Origin: Flavobacteriia bacterium
GTDB taxonomy: Bacteria > Bacteroidota > Bacteroidia > Flavobacteriales > Flavobacteriaceae
DNA length: 10,729 nucleotides
Reading direction: 5' to 3'
Assembly (NCBI GenBank): GCA_003973375.1
Contig: QNYL01000074.1
Span: 1-10,729 of the forward strand
The notes under the pieces were generated by a model. The model saw only the letters and a list, made by a program, of their open reading frames with translations. It searched no databases and had not been told where the DNA came from. Positions 6,619 to 10,729 of the stretch are shown here, in pieces. The position numbers and the translations under genes are program-made. Each line of letters starts with the position of its first letter. Position 1 is the first letter of the stretch.

Positions 6619-7995
6619 TTAAAGCTTAGATAACATATTTTCCAAGCGTATAGGAGTTTTTTCCCTGATCCATTCTTTATAAGTAGTATATCCAACTTTG
6701 TCATGAAAAGCTTTTGTTTTATCTAAAATTGTTTGGATGATCTCCTCAGACTGAACCGGCTGATCTTTAATAAAATTCTCAATTGAATCTGTTTCCTTTC
6801 TGGTCTCATCAGTTACTTTTTCATTAAAGCTCTTAAGCCATTCTTCAAGCAAATCTATATCGATCAGTTGTTCCTCAATGATTTTCTCCGTTATCTTTCG
6901 TCCGTGAATTTTAGATTCCTGAATATTTCCTTTTCCGGTAACTGCATTTCCCACAGCAAAAACATTGTCAAAACCTTCAACCATATAATCTACATCCTTT
7001 CTCATTTTCAACCAGTCTCTGTCGTATGGAAGTCCTTCGATCTTTTTTGGTAAACTTCCAATTGAAGAAATAACCTGTGAGGTTTGCAGAGTTTCAAATT
7101 TATCAATGGGAACCACCCTACCCTCTTTGATCTCAACTTCCTGAAAAACAATACCTTTTAAAGAACAATTGTGTTCAATAAAATCGACAGGGATATGAAG
7201 CGGAAGAAATTTAAATAAGTATTTATCTACATATTTATTGAGCAATTTTTCAGAAACCTCTTCGGCTTTTCTCTTGCTTTCAGGCGAATTATCCTTCGCG
7301 GCTTTTAAGGGCATATCCTTTGCTTCTCTTCTGTAAACCAACGTCATTCCTTTCAAACCAAGTTCTTCAAGCGAAGTATCGTTGTCGCTCAAGATCTTAT
7401 TGATTCCTTTCTTTTCCATCTCAAACATGTCAATATCGATTCCCTTCTGCTCTTTTAAAGCTTTTTGAACAAGTTCTATCATACCGATCTTCATCACATC
7501 GAGTGAAGCCAAACCTCCACCAACAACAACAGCTCCATCCTCCATTTCATAGATTCTCCCGTCATAATCGGGTTCGTGCTTATGATTAAACCAGTAAAGC
7601 AATGAATTTTGATAGATCAGTTCTTTACCTCTGAACTTTTCTATGTTTTCAACAGGTAATGGCCTGTCCTTCCACGCACCATTGGCCAGAATAACCGCCG
7701 AAAATCCCCAGTCCTCAACCAAGTCTTTAAACGGAATATCTTTCCCTATCTGAACTTTTGGTACATACCTGATATTTTCATTGTCGAGTTTTTCATCAAT
7801 ATTCTTTTCCTGTTTATCCCTTAATCCCACATGCCAACAAGGCAATCCGTCTTCTATTTTTCCGTAGGGAAGATTATTCATTTCGAACACCACTACTCTT
7901 ATACCTTTATCTGCCAGCACTTTGGCTGCTTCAGAGCCCGAGATTGAACCTCCTATTATAGCTATATAATGCTTTTTACTTTTTAAATCCATCAT
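6619..7995 (-). CDS. FAD-dependent oxidoreductase, ferredoxin-NADP reductase/adrenodoxin reductase type
   Basis: 458 residues with two dinucleotide-binding folds. The FAD fold is IAIIGGSISGSEAA (11-24), where the middle glycine of GxGxxG is Ser17, followed by VVVFEMNNLPYG. The NAD(P) fold is VVVGGGLASLDV (156-167), with VYRRE (220-224), whose arginines could contact NADP phosphate. The late VFAVGNAVTGKGNIQESKIHGRKI (from 346) resembles the G-x-x-x-x-G-x-I-x-x-(S/N)-K segment of adrenodoxin reductase/FprA, and the last 25 residues (TYKEWIREKTPIRLENM) also recall that family's end. No CxxC iron-sulfur ligands are present, unlike glutamate synthase small subunit. No signal peptide, so it is cytoplasmic. 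The electron partner is unknown; a ferredoxin or flavodoxin is the natural guess. Two adjacent ATGs (7995 and 7992) leave the start ambiguous by one residue. Confidence 0.82.
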   Translation of the reverse strand: MMDLKSKKHYIAIIGGSISGSEAAKVLADKGIRVVVFEMNNLPYGKIEDGLPCWHVGLRDKQEKNIDEKLDNENIRYVPKVQIGKDIPFKDLVEDWGFSAVILANGAWKDRPLPVENIEKFRGKELIYQNSLLYWFNHKHEPDYDGRIYEMEDGAVVVGGGLASLDVMKIGMIELVQKALKEQKGIDIDMFEMEKKGINKILSDNDTSLEELGLKGMTLVYRREAKDMPLKAAKDNSPESKRKAEEVSEKLLNKYVDKYLFKFLPLHIPVDFIEHNCSLKGIVFQEVEIKEGRVVPIDKFETLQTSQVISSIGSLPKKIEGLPYDRDWLKMRKDVDYMVEGFDNVFAVGNAVTGKGNIQESKIHGRKITEKIIEEQLIDIDLLEEWLKSFNEKVTDETRKETDSIENFIKDQPVQSEEIIQTILDKTKAFHDKVGYTTYKEWIREKTPIRLENMLSKL

Positions 7996-8144
7996 GATCT
8001 GTATATTTCTTAGTTTGAATTAATAAAAATAAGAAACATTTCACAATTGAACTACAATAAAGATCAGAAATGAAAAGTTTTTCGATATGCTATATTTTGG
8101 TCAAAATTAATTACTTTCGTAGTAAATTTTTAAGTTGTAAACTT

Positions 8145-9323
8145 ATGAGTAAAGAGGTAGTAATCGTATCAGCAGTCAGAACCCCGATAGGTAGTTTTAT
8201 GGGAAGTCTATCGAGTATCCCGGCACCAAAATTAGGAGCTATTGCCATTAAAGGAGCTATGGATAAGATCGGCCTTGATCCAAATTTGGTTGATGAGGTG
8301 TTTATGGGCAATGTTGTTCAGGCGGGTGTTGGACAGGCCCCGGCAAGACAGGCTGCTATTTATGCAGGATTACCCTATACTGTACCCTGTACCACAGTTA
8401 ATAAAGTTTGCGCTTCGGGTATGAAAGCCATTTCCTTTGCTGCACAAGCGATAAAAAGTGGAGATGCCGAGATAATTATTGCCGGAGGAATGGAAAATAT
8501 GAGTGCGATCCCTTTTTATCTGCAGGGAAGAAAAGGACAGAAATTAGGAAATATACAAATGGAAGACGGACTTTTAAAAGATGGTCTTACCAATGTATAC
8601 GATGGAAAACACATGGGAACCTGCGGTGATCTTTGCGCTACAACTCACAAATTTACACGGGAAGAACAGGATGCATTTGCCATTCAATCCTATTCCCGAT
8701 CAGCGAAAGCATGGAGTTCAGGAAAATTTGATGAGGAAATCGTTCCTGTAGAAGTTCCTCAAAGAAGAGGAGAACCAAAAATCGTTAAAGAAGACGAAGA
8801 ATATAAAAATGTGATCCTTGAAAAAATACCCGGATTACGTCCGGTATTCTCCAAAGAGGGTAGTGTAACTGCTGCCAATGCTTCAACATTAAATGATGGT
8901 GCTGCTGCACTGGTGATCATGAGCAAAGAGAAAGCTGAAGCTTTAGGGTTAAAACCTCTGGCAAGAATAACCGGCTATGCAGATGCTGCACAAGAGCCGG
9001 AATGGTTTACCACAGCACCGGCAAAAGCAGTACCTATTGCGCTTAAAAAAGCAAATACAAAAATAGAAGATGTAGAATACTGGGAATTTAATGAAGCTTT
9101 TTCGGTTGTAGGTCTGGCCAATATTAAAATATTAAATCTCGATCCTGAAAAGGTAAATGTAAATGGTGGTGCAGTTTCTTTAGGTCACCCGCTGGGTTGT
9201 TCCGGAGCACGGATCATTGTAACACTGATTAATGTGCTTAAGCAGAATAATGCCCGTATTGGCGGTGCAGGTATTTGTAACGGAGGTGGTGGTGCCAGTG
9301 CTATGATTATTGAAAATTTATAA
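8145..9323 (+). CDS. Acetyl-CoA C-acetyltransferase (thiolase)
   Basis: Condenses two acetyl-CoA to acetoacetyl-CoA, or runs in reverse in fatty acid and ketone degradation; cytoplasmic. The frame is open from an ATG at 8070, but those 25 extra residues (MKSFSICYIL...) have no thiolase counterpart, whereas MSKEVVIVSAVRTPIG from the ATG at 8145 is the classical N-terminus. From that start the protein has 392 residues. The nucleophile Cys89 (NKVCASGMKA), His348 (GGAVSLGHPLGCSGAR) and Cys378 (GICNGGGGASA) then fall at exactly the numbers used for the Zoogloea ramigera enzyme, and NEAF is at 316-319. Acetyl-CoA specificity rather than longer acyl chains is inferred from overall resemblance. It is divergent from the flavoprotein gene across 149 bp, and 26 bp upstream of the NlpC/P60 gene. 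Confidence 0.93.
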   Translation: MSKEVVIVSAVRTPIGSFMGSLSSIPAPKLGAIAIKGAMDKIGLDPNLVDEVFMGNVVQAGVGQAPARQAAIYAGLPYTVPCTTVNKVCASGMKAISFAAQAIKSGDAEIIIAGGMENMSAIPFYLQGRKGQKLGNIQMEDGLLKDGLTNVYDGKHMGTCGDLCATTHKFTREEQDAFAIQSYSRSAKAWSSGKFDEEIVPVEVPQRRGEPKIVKEDEEYKNVILEKIPGLRPVFSKEGSVTAANASTLNDGAAALVIMSKEKAEALGLKPLARITGYADAAQEPEWFTTAPAKAVPIALKKANTKIEDVEYWEFNEAFSVVGLANIKILNLDPEKVNVNGGAVSLGHPLGCSGARIIVTLINVLKQNNARIGGAGICNGGGGASAMIIENL

Positions 9324-9349
9324 ACCTCTGTTTTTTTAACTGATAATTT

Positions 9350-10120
9350 ATGGAATACGGAATCTGTATTTTAATCGCTATACCTCTAAGAAAAGAACCT
9401 GATGATTGCAGCGAAATGATCTCACAGGTTTTGTTTGGAGAAACTTTTAAGATCACCGAATCAGAATCAGGGTTTTTAAAAATCACTACCGATTACGACC
9501 AGTATGAAGGCTGGCTGGCTAAAAACCAGATCACAGAACTCAATACAGAAGAATACCAAAGAATCATTAACGCCGAAAAGGTTTATTGCGGAGAACTGAT
9601 CAATTTTATCAGCGAGCAGGATAATTCGCTTACTTTAATAAGTCTGGGAGCCATTTTATGTGGCATTCAGAATCATAATTTTACTATAAATAATACACAG
9701 TACTTTTTTGAAGGAGAGAACCTCTCAGGAAATTACAATAAGAAAAAGATTATTCAAACAGCTTATCTTTATCTGAATACTCCTTTTCTTTGGGGAGGCA
9801 GGACACCATTAGGAATTGACTGTTCCGGTTTTACACAAATGGTGTATAAGATCAATGGTCATTATATTCCAAGAGATGCTGCTCAGCAGGCTCAAACCGG
9901 TGAAGTTTTAAGTTTTATTGAAGAAAGCGAACCCGGAGATCTGGCCTTTTTCGATGATGAAGAAGGCAATATTATTCATACCGGAATTATTCTGGCAAAT
10001 AACCATATCATACACAGTTATGGGAAAGTAAGAATTGATCAGCTTGATCAAAGCGGAATCTTCAATAACCACCTAAAAAGACATACACACAAACTGCGCG
10101 TAATTAAAAAGATCTTTTAA
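9350..10120 (+). CDS. Cytoplasmic NlpC/P60 (C40) peptidase with N-terminal SH3-like region
   Basis: 256 residues. The N-terminal part (about 1-62; CILIAIPLRKEPDDCSEMISQ, GETFKI, GWLAKNQ) has the look of a bacterial SH3 domain, and about 65-125 may be a second one. The C-terminal NlpC/P60 domain carries the catalytic triad: Cys158 in WGGRTPLGIDCSGF, His210 in IIHTGI and His222 in HIIHSYG. Cys-His and His-His spacings (52 and 12) are close to those I recall for YkfC-type gamma-D-glutamyl-L-diamino acid endopeptidases, also called dipeptidyl-peptidase VI. There is no signal peptide or lipobox, so it probably acts in the cytoplasm on imported muropeptides, in wall recycling. It is likely co-transcribed with the thiolase, since the 26-bp gap has no promoter box. 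It shares its stop region with the next, convergent gene. Confidence 0.88.
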   Translation: MEYGICILIAIPLRKEPDDCSEMISQVLFGETFKITESESGFLKITTDYDQYEGWLAKNQITELNTEEYQRIINAEKVYCGELINFISEQDNSLTLISLGAILCGIQNHNFTINNTQYFFEGENLSGNYNKKKIIQTAYLYLNTPFLWGGRTPLGIDCSGFTQMVYKINGHYIPRDAAQQAQTGEVLSFIEESEPGDLAFFDDEEGNIIHTGIILANNHIIHSYGKVRIDQLDQSGIFNNHLKRHTHKLRVIKKIF

Positions 10121-10729
10121 CCCAGTTTCAACTTCTTTACTTTAACCTGATCAAGTTTTTCGTATTCAGAGTTATTTGATATGTACTGAGGTACAATTTT
10201 CTTTAATCTGGAAACAATTTCCACGGGAGTAAATCCTTCTGCTTTCATCAGTTCTTCAATCTGTTGCTTCTTTTCCTTATAATCGATCTTAGGTGTTTTT
10301 GCAATCAGGATCTTTTCATGATAAGTAGGAATAGTATTTTCTTCAGTAGCCAAAAGCTCTTCATATAATTTCTCTCCGGGTCTTAAACCTGAAAAAACAA
10401 TATCTATATCATCCGGATACTGAAGTCCGCTTAAATGGATCATTTTTTTAGCCAGCTCAAATATTTTAACCGATTTACCCATATCAAATACATAAATCTC
10501 ACCACCATTACCCATAACGCTGGCTTCCAGCACCAGCTGACAGGCTTCCGGAATGGTCATAAAGAATCGGGTAATGTCTTTATGGGTAACCGTAACGGGG
10601 CCACCCTGCTCTATCTGCTTTTTAAACAACGGAATAACAGAACCATTTGATCCAAGCACATTCCCAAAACGAGTAGTTACAAATTTAGTTTTACCTGTAC
10701 CGTTTAAACTGTTTGCATAGATCTCACCA
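10117..10729 (-). CDS. Nucleoside-diphosphate-sugar dehydratase/epimerase (CapD/FlaA1-type), C-terminal part
   Basis: The frame is open to the right edge, so the N-terminal part, including the membrane and NAD-binding regions, is missing. About 204 residues are visible. An internal GTG at 10657-10659 lies inside the conserved TRFGNVLGSNGSV motif and is not a real start. Further family signatures are IPLFKKQIEQGGPVTVTH, DITRFFMTIPEACQLVLEA, GEIYVFDMGKSVKI and LRPGEKLYEELL, all typical of UDP-GlcNAc 4,6-dehydratase/CapD-like short-chain dehydrogenases (Polysacc_synt_2). These act on UDP-linked amino sugars for capsule, O-antigen or glycan synthesis; the exact sugar is not determinable here. The gene runs into the window from the right, and further polysaccharide genes may lie upstream of it outside the window. 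Confidence 0.9.
   Translation of the reverse strand, partial: GEIYANSLNGTGKTKFVTTRFGNVLGSNGSVIPLFKKQIEQGGPVTVTHKDITRFFMTIPEACQLVLEASVMGNGGEIYVFDMGKSVKIFELAKKMIHLSGLQYPDDIDIVFSGLRPGEKLYEELLATEENTIPTYHEKILIAKTPKIDYKEKKQQIEELMKAEGFTPVEIVSRLKKIVPQYISNNSEYEKLDQVKVKKLKLG

Noticed and set aside
10657..10659. GTG as a start of the CapD-like gene
   Set aside because: The codon is the Val inside the conserved RFGNVLGSNGS motif, and the frame stays open upstream to the window edge, so the gene is truncated by the window and not short.
1..10729. Defence system, CRISPR array, transposon or toxin-antitoxin pair
   Set aside because: All long frames are explained by housekeeping or envelope families; I saw no regularly spaced repeats, transposase motifs or paired small genes. 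PgpH is an HD phosphodiesterase of the c-di-AMP type and not a CBASS or Cas3-like effector in this setting.

Overview
The window looks like ordinary chromosomal DNA from a Bacteroidota bacterium, most likely a flavobacterium (Weeksellaceae- or Flavobacteriaceae-like; the family is a guess). The evidence is the low GC content, A/T-rich translation starts without clear Shine-Dalgarno sites, promoter boxes of the TAnnTTTG type, tRNA genes without an encoded CCA, a CarboxypepD_reg-like secreted protein and a TlpA-type secreted thioredoxin. I found no mobile element, CRISPR array, phage gene or defence system.

Left part (1-2988): the tail of an S4-domain (Hsp15-like) RNA-binding protein is followed on the + strand by nagA (N-acetylglucosamine-6-phosphate deacetylase) and a PRPP-binding phosphoribosyltransferase. 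The latter overlaps tail to tail with a minus-strand pair read as TlpA-like thioredoxin then aroK (shikimate kinase). Middle (2989-3659): an AT-rich spacer of about 300 bp leads to a good sigma-A-type promoter, tRNA-Lys(UUU), a strong intrinsic terminator, tRNA-Leu(GAG) and a second intrinsic terminator. The next + gene encodes a secreted CarboxypepD_reg-like protein with an unrecognised C-terminal half. Facing it on the minus strand are pgpH (membrane HD-domain c-di-AMP phosphodiesterase) and, upstream of pgpH, a flavoprotein of the ferredoxin-NADP reductase/adrenodoxin reductase type. Right part: a divergent + pair, acetyl-CoA acetyltransferase (thiolase) and a cytoplasmic NlpC/P60 peptidase, meets stop-to-stop with the C-terminal part of a CapD/FlaA1-type nucleotide-sugar dehydratase/epimerase that runs off the right edge.

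Several genes fit a loose cell-envelope theme. nagA and the NlpC/P60 enzyme fit amino-sugar and muropeptide recycling, PgpH fits c-di-AMP turnover linked to turgor and wall homeostasis, and the CapD-like enzyme fits surface polysaccharide synthesis. They do not form one operon. Automatic start calls are probably wrong in three places (aroK, the CarboxypepD_reg protein and the thiolase), and corrected starts are given. The most unusual sequence-scale signal is a high density of GATC tetramers, about 92 by hand count. I see no convincing undescribed system here.
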